Made by a program: the position numbers and the translations under genes. The notes beneath the pieces were generated by a model. The model saw nothing but the letters and a program-made list of their open reading frames with translations, was not told the origin of the DNA and searched no databases. Below are positions 38,459 through 50,737 of a DNA stretch of 64,000 nt, piece after piece; the first letter of the stretch is position 1, and every line of letters starts with the position of its first letter. This DNA is from Cryptomeria japonica (taxonomy: Eukaryota > Streptophyta > Pinopsida > Cupressales > Cupressaceae): assembly GCF_030272615.1 (NCBI RefSeq), contig NC_081414.1, positions 341,174,717-341,238,716 of the forward strand, in the 5' to 3' direction.

Positions 38459-39353
38459 TCACATTAGCGCTCTCCACAATTTTCTACAATCTTTTGTTAT
38501 AACATCTATATGCTTTGCTTTGAATTGAATATCTAAGAAATATTCCTTCATCACATCTAGGATCAAACTTCCCAATTGAATCATCCCTTTTGATATAACA
38601 TTTACTTCTAAAAATTCTGAAATATTTAACAATAGGTGTATGTCCAAACCATAATTCATATGGGGTCTTACGGGTTTCACCTTTGATGTGAACTTTGTTG
38701 AATGTGTAGACTGTTGTACTAACTGCTTCTCTCCAGTAGATGTGAGGTAATTTGGCTTCCATCATCATGGATCTTTTTGCATCCAAAATGGTTCTATTCT
38801 TCCTTTCCACTACTCCATTTTGTTGAGGAGTCTGAGGTGCAGATAATTGTCTCTTAATTCCATTTGTCTCACAATAGCTGTTAAATTCATGAGAAGTGAA
38901 CTCACCCCCTTGATCCGATCTTAGATATTTGATTTTCAATCCAGTTTCTGTTTCTACCTTTTCTTTAAAGATCTTGGATTTCTCAAAATCTCCAGACTTC
39001 TCCCTTATAAAATTCACCCATGTCATTCTAGAATAATCATCAATTATTAGCATGAAATACCTATCACCTTGAAAGCTTCTAGTCCTTGCTGGACCACATA
39101 AGTTAGTATAAATCAAATCAAGCACATCATTAGATTTATCATGTATGTTCTTAAAAGAAGTTCCAACTTGCTTTTCCAATCGACATTCCTTACATAACGG
39201 ATTATGAGGCTTCATAATCTTAGGTATATCTCTAACTACCTTAGTTGAACTAATCTTAACAATACAATCAAAATTAACATGACACAACCTCTTATGCCAT
39301 AACCAACTCTCATCAATATGAGAAATCAAACATGTCTTATTACCAGTGTTCAA
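38459..39353 (-). pseudogene. Integrase of element A
   Basis: The frame 39353-38484 has the pre-integrase zinc motif (HKRLCHVNF then CKECR), the core with YTNLCGP, LRSDQGGEFTSHEFN and NGVVERKNRTI, and the copia C-terminal region (ELWFGHTPIVKYFR). The usual first catalytic Asp (TDLCGP in copia) is Asn here, so this copy would be catalytically dead even with an open frame. The second Asp and the Glu are present. Confidence 0.9.
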
Positions 39354-39880
39354 GTGAAAGATATTACCTCTAGTCTGAATACCGACCTTGCATTCTCCAA
39401 ACTAGTTTTGTTAATGATTTTGCATTTTCTATCTTTAAATTGAAGTTGGAATCCCTTGTCCACCAATTGACCAACACTCAAAAGATTATGCTTAAAACCT
39501 TCTACATAATAGACATTATCAATATTATGCTTATCATCTAGAGAAATAGTACCTCTACCTTTGATCATTCATGCTTTGTCATCTCCAAATCTGACTTGAC
39601 CGCCACTGTATTCTTGCAGGGATAGAAATTTCCTTTTATCTCTAGTTATATGATGCGAGCATCCATTATCAATTACCCATTCATCCTAATCTTCAACTTT
39701 TGTTGCTAGGGCCTTTTCTTCACTCTTGATAGCCGGTTCTATTTCATCTTCCTTTAAAGCATAAAACACCCATTCCTTTCTATTGTCGAATTCACTAGCA
39801 GAGTTTGCTATTGGTTAATCCTCAGAGTCATCACTTACTCCTTCCTTGTCCACTATGTAGCACTGTTTACTTTTCTTAAA
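39350..39880 (-). pseudogene. Protease region of element A
   Basis: The minus strand reads EWVIDNGCSHH near 39650, the copia aspartic protease site (DSG in active enzymes, DNG here), then GGQVRFGDDKA and the frame 39568-39350 with VYYVEGFKHNLLSVGQLVDK. Several stops. It joins gag upstream and integrase downstream. Confidence 0.8.
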
Positions 39881-40733
39881 TCAATATCTGTTTTGATTAA
39901 GCTTAAATGATTTCTTAACTCTCTCTTCAAATCTTGCATTCCTTCCAAGACATCTAGATGCAAAATGACCAATCTTATTACATGCCAAACATTTAAAAGG
40001 TGCTTTTCCTTCATACTTACTTCTTGTCGGTCCTTTAGGTACTCTTCTAGCAAATAAGGCTTCAAGTTGCTCAAATTCTTCATCCTCTTTCCTCATATCT
40101 TCCAATTCTTTTTCATATAAGGCTTTCCACTCACTCTTGCCGGTTGATGATGATGATGCATGAAAAGTACGTTCAGACTTTGCAGCTCCAGAAGATCCAA
40201 ATTCTTCAAGTTCAAAAGAAGATAATTTCCCAATCAGAGTGTCTCTATTAACTGAAGTGTTTGTCAGTGTTCTTAATTCATTAATTGTAGTTGCCTTCAT
40301 CTTGTAAGCCGATGGATGGGATCTCAAGACTTTGGAAAACATTTCATCTTGACTTAGAGATCCTTCGCAATATTGAATTCCCATAACAATCTCATTTACT
40401 CTTTCTATAAATACAACAATTCTTTCATTATCTTTCATCTTCAAGTTTTCATATCTTACCTGGTAACCATAATGTTTAGCAATTTTGACAGTAGGATCAC
40501 CTTCATTTAGAGTTTGCAATTCATCCCACATAACCTTTGCCGATGATTTATCAGTAAATCCCATGATTTGTTGATCAGTAAGTGCACACAAGAGGGCTTC
40601 TCTAGCTCTGTAATCATTTTCAATATTCTTGTCCAAGTCTGCAGGAGCAGGATTGCCAAATGTCAGATCATAAGGTGTATATCCTTTCTCAGTGATCTCC
40701 CAAATATCCTTACCAAGACATCTAAGATGAGTC
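39881..40733 (-). pseudogene. gag of element A, main part
   Basis: The frame 40636-39881 encodes UBN2-type gag (SSAKVMWDELQTLNEGDP, ENLKMKDNERIVVFIERVNE) and a zinc knuckle CLACNKIGHFASRC (about 39990-39950). The first codons lie on the far side of element B: ATG at 47536, then LDGTNYGIWKIWKI to 47430. Across the insertion the sequence reads METHLRCLGKDIW when one GAGTC copy is removed. Confidence 0.85.
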
Positions 40734-41809
40734 TATTAGGTCCCGGAGGCAACTGAGAGAGGGGGGGGGCTGAATTAGATGTCTATTGATTTTAACCCAA
40801 ATATACTTTAACCAAACCTAATGCTTAATGCCGGTAAACCAAAATTTAATGCTGGTAGACAATTTAGTAGTTAATAACAGTACCAGTAAAGTTTAATGCA
40901 TGAAACAGAAAGACAAATAACATACACAACACATAACATAGTTATTTGTACGTGGAAACCCTGTAAGGGGAAAAACCATAGTGGGAAACCTTACCTACAA
41001 TCAGATGATACTACTGTAGATAGTATGTGTGTACAATATGGGGTCTGCACATGCAGAAAGGCCAACTACCTAGAGCTCACTGCTCAATTGCAAGATGGGA
41101 GTCACACTGACTACAATTGGATGGTTAAATCCAATGATAATGTACTACTCAAAATATCATCTTCATATGTTGGATTCAATGCCGGTTAAGCTCTGATTAT
41201 CTTCTCAAAACCTTCCTTCAATCTTAAAATGATGTATGCGTGAATAGATCTACTTATATTTGCATATACCTTATTACAATCCTTTTTCACACTTCCTTAC
41301 ATTCCCATATCAATCTCACAAATGAGATCTTACATATATATCAAAACCTAAGACCAAATGTGTAGGTCGGCTTACAAAGAATATTACAATTAAATCAATT
41401 ACAAATGAATCAATATGTGATGCATCATGTCGGCTCAATGCATTTACAATAATAACAAATAAACAAAACATCTCCATAACATGTCATGCTGATCTGGAAT
41501 AGATAATGCTTGTCGGTCCATAACCTAGACCTATTTGCCAGTAACAACAAATATGCAAACTTGATTAGACCAATAACCAAATTGCCAAAACTAAGTGTCC
41601 AAACAATGTCTTCGACATAACCAAGTAATCTCCAGATGATAACAGATCATCCTCAGTGCCGGTGAGCTAGATACTGATGACTGTGCATAAGTCACTGAAC
41701 ATGCCAGTGAACATAACCAAAGATCTCCAAGTGCTGATAAGTGTTGACAAGTGATAACAAGTGTTGACATCAATGACCAAACCAATGCAACACATCCAAA
41801 ATACCAACA
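40734..41809 (-). repeat. 3' LTR of element B
   Basis: 1076 bp. Plus-strand start TATTAGGTCCCGGAGG (TG changed to TA), end AATACCAACA. Very similar to 46355-47424. Confidence 0.9.
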
Positions 41810-41822
41810 ATCTCCCCCTTTG
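41810..41822 (-). other. Polypurine tract of element B
   Basis: The minus strand reads aaagggggagat directly before the LTR. Confidence 0.85.
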
Positions 41823-42153
41823 GCATTGATGGCAACACAAGATGGAAAAACCATCTAAGTGCCAAAGCAGAGATGCCAAAAACCAAAAACCAACAATCTC
41901 CCAAAGAGATCATTATTTAGAAATCAAAATCCCCCAATGAATAATCTCTCCAAAGAATAATGTGTTTTTCCATAATATCTCTCCCCTTTTGACATCAAAT
42001 GCCAAAGCAATAAAAAAGGATACAATAGTTCATAGAACTGTTTACAAAATACCAACTACTCCCCTTGAGAAGTAGCTCTCCTCCATCAAAGCCGAAAAAA
42101 GGTTTTTTGTTCAAATCTGTTGGTCTGATGCCAATCTCCAACTATCTAAGTCT

Positions 42154-43075
42154 CTATCGATGAGGGTATTACCCCAAGTTGTTCTCTAAGATATTCAAAA
42201 GCTTCCTTAGCCAAAGGTTTAGTAAATATGTCTACAATCTACTCTTTAGTATTGACATAAACCAATTTCACTTCCTTTGCTTCAACATTCTCTTTCATAA
42301 AATTGAATTTGATTGAAACATGTTTAGTTTTAGAGTGAAATACCGGATTCTTAGATGTATCAATTGCTGCCATATTATCACAGTAAATGATTATAGGTTC
42401 CTTGCATTTTACCTTAATGTCCTTCAACATTTTCTTAATCCATAATACCTGTGTACAGTTAGTTGCTACTGCAACATATTCTGATTATGCATTTGATAGT
42501 GATGTACAACTCTGTTTCTTGCTCAACCATGAAATTAATCTGTTGCCAAGAAAAAATGCTCTATCGGTGGTTCTTTTTTTGTCATCTACATCTCCTGCCC
42601 AATTAGCATCTGTGTATGCACATAAATCAAAATTTCCATGTCTAGGATACCATAAACCAAGATTTGTAGTGCCTTGTAGATACCAGAAAATCCTTTTCGT
42701 TGCTGATTCATGATCTTCTTTAGGATTACTCTGAAATCTTGAAACAATACATACTGCATTCATAATATTAGGTTTTGTTTGTGTCAAATACAGTAAACCT
42801 CCTATCATAGATTTGTATCTTGTCAGATTGACAGGTGCTGATTCATCCTTCAAAGATAGTTTATCAGTTCTAGTCATAGGTGTAGTTACCGGTTTAGAGT
42901 TTTCCATGCCAAATTTCTTAAGTAATTCCTTCAAGTACTTAGATTGATTTATGAATATACCTCAATCAGTCTGTGAAATCTATAATCCTAAAAATAATTT
43001 TATCTCTCCAATCATAGACATTTCAAATTCTTCTTGCATCTTATTAGAAAAGTCTTTACACAATCCATCTTCTCC
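42154..43075 (-). pseudogene. RT tail and RNase H of element B
   Basis: The frame 42934-42485 reads [36 protein letters not shown] and AYTDANWAGDVDDKKRT, then SWLSKKQ. The frame 42430-42239 completes RNase H (IYCDNMAAIDTSKNPVFHSK). The C-terminus, KEAFEYLRE-like, ends near 42154. Broken by stops at about 42480 and 42238. Confidence 0.85.
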
Positions 43076-43951
43076 TCAAAAAATGATATCATCAACAAAA
43101 AATTCAATAACCAAGATGTCATCATTGGTCACTTTGTAATATAGGTTGTTGTCTACATTACCTTTAGTGTAGCCAAGCTTCAAAAGATATTTGTCCAATC
43201 TAGCATACCAAGCTCTAGGAGCTTGCTTCAATCCATACAAAGCTTTCCTTAACCTACAAACCATATCTTTGTCATCTGTCAAAGAAAATCCATCAGGTTG
43301 TTCAATGTAAACATCTTCTTCAAGATCACCATTCAGAAATGCACATTTAACACCCATTTGATATACTTTATAGTTCTTGTGTGTTGCAAAAGCCAATAAT
43401 AGTCTGATTGCCTCAATTCTAGCTACCGGTGCAAAGGTTTCATTATAATCAATTCCTTCTTTCTGTGAATATCCCTTACACACTAATCTTGCTTTGTTTC
43501 TGATTGCCTTACCATCTTCATTAAGTTTATTTCTAAAAACCCATTTAGTTCCAATTACATTTTTATATTTAGGTTGGGGAACCGATGACCAAGTGTTATT
43601 CCTTTCAATTTGTTCTAATTCATCTTCCATAGCCTTAATCCAATGTTTATCTTCACATGCCTCATTAATAGATGTAGGTTCAATTTGAGAAATTAGACAT
43701 ACCTCTTCATTTGCCAGTCTTCATCTAGTCATAACTCCTTGATATTTATTTCCAATTATTTGAATTTCAGAGTGATTCAATCTTACATACCTGGGTGTAT
43801 TTACTTGTTGTCATTCTTTAGTCACTGTGGAATTCTCAAATGATGTCGGTGTGACTGGATCAACATTCTGTACTGGTGTACTCAATGTAGGTTCATTTGT
43901 GATTATCTCTATTGCCAATTCATGGTCCATGGACCTTGAATTACCTCTAAG
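43076..43951 (-). pseudogene. Reverse transcriptase of element B
   Basis: The frame 43630-43076 covers RT fingers and palm: [82 protein letters not shown]. The first catalytic Asp (QMDV in element A) is Gly here; the FVDD pair is kept. 43631-43951 is the linker with stops. Confidence 0.85.
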
Positions 43952-44353
43952 CTACTCATCAATCTTCACATTTGCGCTTTCAACAATTTTCTGCAATATG
44001 TTATTAAAACATCTATATGCCTTGCTCTTAGATGAATAACCAAGAAATATTTCTTCATCACTTCTAGGATCAAATTTTCGAATATACTCATCTCTTCTAA
44101 CGTAGCATTTTCTTCCAAATATTCTAAAATATTTAAGAGTAGGAGTATTACCAAACCAAAGTTCATGAGGGGTCTTATCGGTTTCACCTTTGATGTGAAC
44201 TCTGTTGAATGTATAAACAGATATATTGACTGCTTCTCTCCAATACACATGAGGTAGGTTTTCTTCTGATATCATGCTTCTATTTGCATGCAAGATAGTT
44301 TTGTTCTTCCTTTCCACAACTCCATTCTGCTAGGGTGTCTAAGGTGCTGATAA
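43952..44353 (-). pseudogene. Integrase C-terminal part of element B
   Basis: The frame 44317-43952 begins just after the NGVVERK catalytic Glu motif (MERKNKTILHANRSMI) and continues HELWFGNTPTLKYFRIFG and EIFLGYSSKSKAYR. Stops at about 44319-44350 separate it from the main integrase core. Confidence 0.85.
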
Positions 44354-46297
44354 CTATCTTCTGATTCCATTCATTTCACAGAATGTATTAAATTCCTTAG
44401 ATGTGAACTCACCTCCTTGATCTGATCTCAAGCATTTGATTTTCTTACCGGTTTCATTTTCTACCATCACTTTGAATAACTTGAATTTCCCAAAAGCTTC
44501 TAATTTCTCCCTGAGAAAAGTAACCCAACACATTCTATAATAGTCATCAATGATTAGCATAAAATATCTATCTCCTTGTATACTTCTAGTTCTTGCTGGA
44601 CCGCATAAATCGGTATGAATTAAATCAAGAACATTGTTATATTTCTCTGGAATACTCTTAAAAGTTGTTCTAACTTGTTTTCCAAATTGACATTCCTTAC
44701 ATTCCAGATTGTGAGGTTTAACAATCTTAGGTAAATCCCAAACTGCTTTAGTTGTACTGATCTTCACAATGCAATCAAAATTTACATGACAAAGTATTTT
44801 ATGCCATAACCAACTTTCATCAATATGTGCAATCAAACATGCTTTCTCATTGTTATTCAAATGGAAGATATTACCTCTAGTCTGATTACTGGTTGCAATT
44901 TCCAAACCAGTTCTATTTAAGATTTTGCATTTACCATTCTTGAATTGTAACTGAAATCCCTTTTCAACTAATTGACCAACACTCAAAAGATTATGCTTCA
45001 AACCTTCAACATAGTAAACATTATCTGTATTCTGCTTACCATCAAAAGATATAGTTCCTTTTCCTCTAATCAAACAAGCTTTATCATCTCCAAATCTTAC
45101 TAGACCTCCATTGTAATCCTGAAAAGTTAAGAATTTACTCTTATCACCAATCATATGATGTGAACATTCAGAATCAATGATCCATGCATCCTTTTCTTCA
45201 ATTTTAGCTGCCAGGGCCTGCTCTACCGGTTGAATAGTAGTTGTCAGTTGATCTTTTGTTATAGCAACAAAATCCCATCCATTGTTTGTCGGTTCCTCAT
45301 CAGAATCATCAGTAACTCCTTCATCAGCATAATAACATGATTTGTCTCTATTCTTCTTAAATTTGTATCTTTGATATTCAGGGTTAGGCTTATATGTCCT
45401 TTTAGCTTCTTCTCTTAATCTTGCATGTCTATCAGGACACCTAGATGCCATATGACCAATTTTATTGTAGTTAAAACATTTAAATGGTCCTTTGACTTCA
45501 TACTTACTTCCAACTGGACCTTTAGGCATTTTTCTTGCAAATAGTGCTTCAAGTTCTTCATTCTCTCTTTTGATTTCTTCAAGTTCTTTAGCATAGAGTG
45601 CTTTCCAATTAGATTTCTCAAATGGTGATGATGCTACAGATGATGATGATGCCTTGAAAGCCAAATCTATCTTAATATTAGCAACAGGACCAAATTCCTC
45701 AAGTTCACAAGCTGAAAGTTTTCCAACCAAAGTATCTCTAGATACTGATGCATTAGGCATTGTTCTCAATTCATTAATAGCAGTTACTTTCATTTTATAT
45801 GCTGGTGGAAATTCTCTTAAAACTTTAGAAACAATATCATCTTCACTTAAGGATCCTCCACAACATTGTATACCCAAAACAATTTCATTAACTCTTTCCA
45901 TAAAAGCAGAAATCCTTTCATCTTCTTCCATTTTCAGATTTTCATACCTGACCCGGAAGCATTCCAATTTTGCAATTTTGATTGTGGTATCACCTTCATT
46001 CAATGTCTCAAATTTATCCCAAATAGCTTTAGCAGTAGATCTGTTTGATAATCCCATGATTTGCTGATCTGACAATGCGCTCAAAAGTGCTTCTCTTGCT
46101 TTGCAATCATTTTCTTCATCTTTAGCCAAGGTTGGTGGAATAGGTTGACCTTGAGTAGGAGCAACATATTCATTCTTTGTAACATCCCATATGTCCTTTC
46201 CAATGCAATTCAGATGTGTCTCCATCCTGATCTTCCATATACCATAGTTAGTTCCATCAAGCTTCGGACTATCCTTCTTGAAATAGTTAGTAGACAT
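44354..46297 (-). pseudogene. gag-protease-integrase core of element B
   Basis: A 647-codon open frame from the Met at 46297. UBN2 gag (KLDGTNYGIWKIRMETHL, STAKAIWDKFETLNEGDT); zinc knuckle CFNYNKIGHMASRC (second Cys now Tyr); protease site IIDSECSHHM (DSG now DSE); GGLVRFGDDKACLIRGKG; pre-integrase HKILCHVNF with CKECQ; integrase core HTDLCGP and LRSDQGGEFTSKEF. The frame stops before the catalytic Glu. The start fits: it lies about 45 bp after the primer site on the minus strand, with the canonical short leader. Confidence 0.9.
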
Positions 46298-46340
46298 AGG
46301 ATCCCCTCAAGTTGTTAAACTTTTGCAAAAAGAGGACTAT

Positions 46341-46352
46341 GCTCTGATACCA
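46341..46352 (-). other. Primer-binding site of element B
   Basis: Minus strand TGGTATCAGAGC, perfect complement of the initiator Met tRNA end, beside the 5' LTR. Confidence 0.95.
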
Positions 46353-46354
46353 AT

Positions 46355-47424
46355 TTTTAGGTCCCAGAGGCAACTGAGGGGGGGGGTGAATCGGTTGTCT
46401 ATTAATTTTAACCCAAATATACTTTAACCAAACTTAATGCTTAATGCCGATAAACCAAACTTTAATGTCGATAGACAGTTTAGCAGTTAATAATAGTACT
46501 AATAAAGTTTAATGCATGAAACAAAAAGACAAATAACACACACAACACATAACATAGTTATTTATATGTGGAAACCCTGTAAGGGGAAAAACCACGGTGG
46601 AAAACCTTACCCAAAATTAGATGATACTACTGCAGATAGTATGTGTGTACAATATGGGGTCTGCAAATGCAAAAAGGCCAACTGCCTAGAGCTCACTGCT
46701 CTATTACAAGATGGGAGTCACACTGACTACAATTGGATGGTTAAATCCCATGATAATGTACTGCTCAAAATAGCATCTTCATATGATGGATTCAGTACCG
46801 GTTAAGCTCTGATTATCTTCTCAAAACCTTCCTTCAATATTCAAATGATGTATGCGTGAATAGCTATGCTTATATTCGCATATACCTTATTACAATCCTT
46901 TTTCGCACTTCCTTACATTCCCATATCAATCTCATAAATGAGATCTTGCATATATACTGAAACCTAAGACCAAATGTGTAGGTCGGCTTACAAAGAATAT
47001 TACAATTAAATCAATTACAAATGAATCAATATGCAATGCATCATGTCGACTCAATGCATTTACAATAATAACAAATAAACAAAACATCTCCATAACGTGT
47101 CCTGTTGATTTGGAATAGATAATGCTTGCCGGTCCATAACCTAGACCTATTTGTTGGTAACAACAAATATGCAAACCCGATTAGACCAATAACCAAATCG
47201 CCAAAACCAAGTGTCCAAACAATGTCTTCGACATAACCAAGTAATCTCCAAATGATAATAGATCATCCTCAGTGCCAGTGAACTAGATACCGGTGATTGT
47301 GCATGAGTCATTGAACATGTCGGTGAACAAACCAAAGATCTCCAAGTGTTGATAAGTGTTGACAAGTGATAACAAGTGTTGACATCAATGACAAAACCAA
47401 TGCAACACATCCAAAATACCAACA
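46355..47424 (-). repeat. 5' LTR of element B
   Basis: 1070 bp, pairs with 40734-41809. The plus strand starts TTTTAGGTCCC (TG changed to TT) and ends AATACCAACA. Confidence 0.9.
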
Positions 47425-47429
47425 AAGTC

Positions 47430-47536
47430 TCCATTCAGATTTTCCATATTTTCCATATCCCATAATTTGTTCCATCAAGCTTAGGGATTTCACTTTTGAA
47501 AATAGTTGCCAGTGGATTTGAAGTATTAGTTGCCAT
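47430..47536 (-). pseudogene. gag start of element A
   Basis: ATG at 47536, reading SEIPKLDGTNYGIWKIWKI, then a stop, then MET up to the element B insertion. A short duplication of the IWKI codons (ggaaaatat / ggaaaatct) is visible. Continues at 40733. Confidence 0.85.
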
Positions 47537-47580
47537 AGGATCTACCTCAAGCGGTTAAGCTTCTGCAAAAGAGGACCAAC

Positions 47581-47592
47581 GCTCTGATACCA
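47581..47592 (-). other. Primer-binding site of element A
   Basis: Minus strand TGGTATCAGAGC between gag and the 5' LTR of element A. Confidence 0.95.
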
Positions 47593-47594
47593 AT

Positions 47595-47912
47595 TGTTAG
47601 GATAACCGGTGAACAACTGAGAGGGAATTGGGGGGGGGGGGGGGGGTGGTAAATTAGTTGTTTATAAATTATATCAATTAATCCACTTAATAACCTTTAA
47701 CTGCAGCACATAAACATCAAATACCGGAATAGTAGAAACAGATACCGGTAAGAAATAAAACTTAAGATTGAAACAAATAATTAACACAATGCAACTATAC
47801 CACATAACACCATGATTTGTACGTGGAAAACTCAGAAAGGGAAAAACCATGGTGAGAAGCCTACCCACAGTTAGATGATACTTCTGCAGAATGTATGTGA
47901 TACACGAAACAT
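47595..47912 (-). repeat. 5' LTR of element A, truncated
   Basis: Starts TGTTAGGATAACCGG and follows 35024 onward to the phrase gtatgtgatac, then diverges. It contains an uninterrupted run of at least 16 G on the plus strand near 47630, longer than in the partner LTR. Confidence 0.85.
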
Positions 47913-50245
47913 AAATGTGCAAGAAAATACTAATTATTAGATATGCTTGGTTGCTTCTCCTTATTGGTTGGCTATCTCACATCTTCACACAAAGTGTATG
48001 TGTACAAAAACCTTTATTTATTGATAAACAACATTTATGACTTATATTATTTTTTGAGAATTTAGAACAATTGACTTCATACCTAAATTAACTATGTCTA
48101 GAACCATTTGAAATTTAAATTTACATTTTAAAATAATTAGTAGAAGTTTGATTCAATCAAATTTACGTGTCAAGACACACACACACATCTTTGTGTGTGT
48201 GTGTGAAACACAAAATAATTGCTAAAAAAACTTGTCATCTTTTAATACAAGTTGTAACGATATATGTTGAGTAAGCTATACTATAATCATAGCTAACAAT
48301 ATCAATTAATATGTCGGAGTAAATATAATTCATTTATTTGTATTAATAACTTGTTCACATTTTTCATATTATATTATTAAATAAATTACTTTGAATTTTA
48401 TTAGCCTCAAAAAATTATAAAAATAAAAAAATAAAAATAAAGAATTTAAACTTTTTCATCATAAAAATAAAAAAATAAAGAAACATTTCATGTTTGAATT
48501 TTGGAAACTTGGAACCACAAAACATCCAAACTATTAAATATCTACTTAAAAAATAATTATTAAAAAAATGAAAAGATTTCAAGTAATTCCTACACCACTT
48601 ATTCAATAAATCTTTGAATGATTAATAATTGAACATTCCATAAACCATTTTAATCTCATAAAAGTAATAAAAAATCATTTCACACCTAATATTGACTTAT
48701 GGGGAGGTAGTCATGATCCTTTATGGGAATGTACGTGAAGGAATCGAGTGCCATTCATTTCTTAGTGTGCAGGAAAATAAGAGTGAGAGACCCGCTACAA
48801 TTAAAGTCTCTGTCCAGAGTTAAAATGAGTCTGCCAACATTGTATCTGTAAAAATGCCAAACCAGTCTACATCGTTATCCAACTATGACGTCACAGTTCG
48901 TCACCTGTCATGTAATCACAAAACAGAACTTTACCAACTTTCCAAACTTCCGAATTTTATGAAACACTTTCGAAACTTTCACTCTCTTCTATCATATTTA
49001 TTTTCAACTAAGAGAGCTTTTAAATTTATAATCTATGTTAAAGTATAGAGGAATATATTAAATATATTCTTGACTTCAAATTTTAAAAAATAAGAGTCAA
49101 GGGATAGAATTTTGTAGTAGATTGGATATTTGGTATAATTTGTTCAGATTCAAAGGATGAATTGGATTATTACTTAGATCTTAAATTAAAGTGGGTTAAT
49201 TATGTCGAGAGGTGTTCCTATACAATCACAATACGTAGAATTAAAATGAAATATTCTATGAAAACAAAAAAATGAAATATTCTATATAAACAAAAAGAAA
49301 TGCTTAATATTCCTAAAAGTCACATATTTCAAAAGTTGAATGGTCATACATTGTTTGCACATATGTATTTGTTTCTTTATTTAGCATTTTGCATGTACAA
49401 GTTTGAGGCCATTTTGGAGATTACCATTGGTTAAGACATGTAAATAATATATTTTTTTGAAAAGATATTGATTAAGTCATGTATATGAGTTTGCAAGCCA
49501 TCTTGGAGATATCTCATGACTCGTGTTTTCCCTTGAGACCCTTCTAGTAAAGACATACAACAATCCTCTTAATGGCCCTGCACTTATATTCTATACGATA
49601 CAGGCTATAATCATTGTTTGAAATGGCACATTGCTTTTCAGCATAAGTTCAATAGTTTTCTATTATTTAAATTTTCTATTATCAATTTGAATGGTGAAAG
49701 AAAATTTATATTAATAAGATAATTTTAATTAAAAGGAAGGAAATAATCTTAATTTTCAATTAAGAAAGATCGAGAAAGAATTTCATTATTTATAAATATT
49801 AAATATTAAAATATAATGTTTCTAAATTCAAAAAAATAAAAATTATTTGTCTACATAAATATCTCAAAAATAATATATAATTTTTAATTTTCAATAGATC
49901 AAAAATATTTCAAAAATAAGATATAATTTTCAATATATAAAAATATTTATTGTTAAAGGTAATTTCTAATTTATCATATAGATGCGATTTTTATATTTAT
50001 ATTTTACACAAATATTTCAAAAATAATGTAAGGACAATTGATTCACAAAAGAAGATTGATCAAATAAAAAGAGAAATGGAAAAGATGTGGGTAAAGAAGA
50101 TAGAAGATAAGGAGGATGACAAGGTGAAGAATGAATCTATACCCTAGATGGTTCAAATGATTCTTCTAGAAACTAAAAGGTTAGCAAAGAGTAAGGGGGA
50201 GTTATCTACTATGTATATCTTATCCCCGCTTAAGTGTTGTGGCTT
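47913..50245. other. AT-rich intergenic DNA with a (CA)n/(TG)n hairpin
   Basis: No gene recognised. 48174-48205 is a near-perfect inverted pair of CA and TG repeats around atcttt. 48886-48893 is the palindrome TGACGTCA, a bZIP-type core. About 48240-48300 resembles 59499-59560. 49395-49520 holds a diverged direct duplication of a phrase like gccattttggagat. The plus-strand open frame 49950-50147 is Lys/Glu-rich and unassigned. Confidence 0.5.
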
Positions 50246-50737
50246 CTATTTTGGAACCCTTTTGGTCCAAATATGTTCAATGAAGGCAATTATGGATATC
50301 CCTTGGGGAACTTCATCTTTGGATGTATTCTTTGGTGATGATGCTATGGAAGGTTCTTGCAAGCTTTCAAGAGGTGTAGGAATAGATGCCTTTGGAGAAT
50401 CAATTTGTTTATGGGGGGATGAGCCATTGCTAGACATAGATGCATGATTTTGATCTTTCTCAGCCTTTAGAGATCTCTTTATTAGTTGCATAAAAGAGCC
50501 ACCTTTCTTTGGATATGTATTTGAATCTCTGTTAGGTTTTGACATGGTTGGATTTTGATTCTGGACTTGTTTGATTTCTTTGATATGTTGGCTTGCTATG
50601 CGTTCTTGTTTTTTGCTTTGGCATTCCATGTTTCTATCATCTTCAACTATTTTGAATGTTTCAATTTTTGTTTCAGCGATCTTATGTCTTTGCACTCTAG
50701 TTAAAACATGCATATATGTGTTTTGAACCTTTTGCAA
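50246..50737 (-). CDS. Unidentified 163-codon frame, probably part of the antisense gypsy element
   Basis: Starts MQKVQNTYMHVLTRVQRHK. Rich in Lys, Gln and Ser with a polar middle and a proline/serine-rich C-terminal third (SPKASIPTPLESLQEPS). Composition is more coding-like than its surroundings, but I recognise no domain. It lies on the same strand as the gypsy LTR at 53682-54707, beyond a 2.5-kb repeat-rich leader, where an extra ORF or the start of gag would be expected in a Tat/Ogre-like element. That assignment is inference. Confidence 0.3.
   Translation of the reverse strand: MQKVQNTYMHVLTRVQRHKIAETKIETFKIVEDDRNMECQSKKQERIASQHIKEIKQVQNQNPTMSKPNRDSNTYPKKGGSFMQLIKRSLKAEKDQNHASMSSNGSSPHKQIDSPKASIPTPLESLQEPSIASSPKNTSKDEVPQGISIIAFIEHIWTKRVPK

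Larger units (their letters stand above)
40734..47424 (-). mobile_element. Ty1/copia element B, antisense, nested in gag of element A
   Basis: A full-length but decayed copia element: LTRs 40734-41809 and 46355-47424, primer site, gag-pol and polypurine tract all present. Flanking duplication GAGTC (40729-40733) and AAGTC (47425-47429), one mismatch. Its proteins are clearly related to those of element A, so the same lineage inserted into itself. Point changes hit several active sites (see the parts). Confidence 0.92.
35024..47912 (-). mobile_element. Ty1/copia element A, antisense, host of element B
   Basis: 3' LTR 35024-36263, interior 36264-40733 and 47430-47594, 5' LTR from 47595 truncated at about 47912. 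The interior encodes gag, protease, integrase, reverse transcriptase and RNase H in the copia order, all broken by stops and shifts. Gag is split by element B at a GAGTC target. The right end of the 5' LTR is lost (about 900 bp), so no flanking duplication can be read; the left flank is GTAAG. Confidence 0.9.

Noticed and set aside
45654-46067. 137-codon plus-strand frame
   Set aside because: Antisense shadow of the gag of copia element B.
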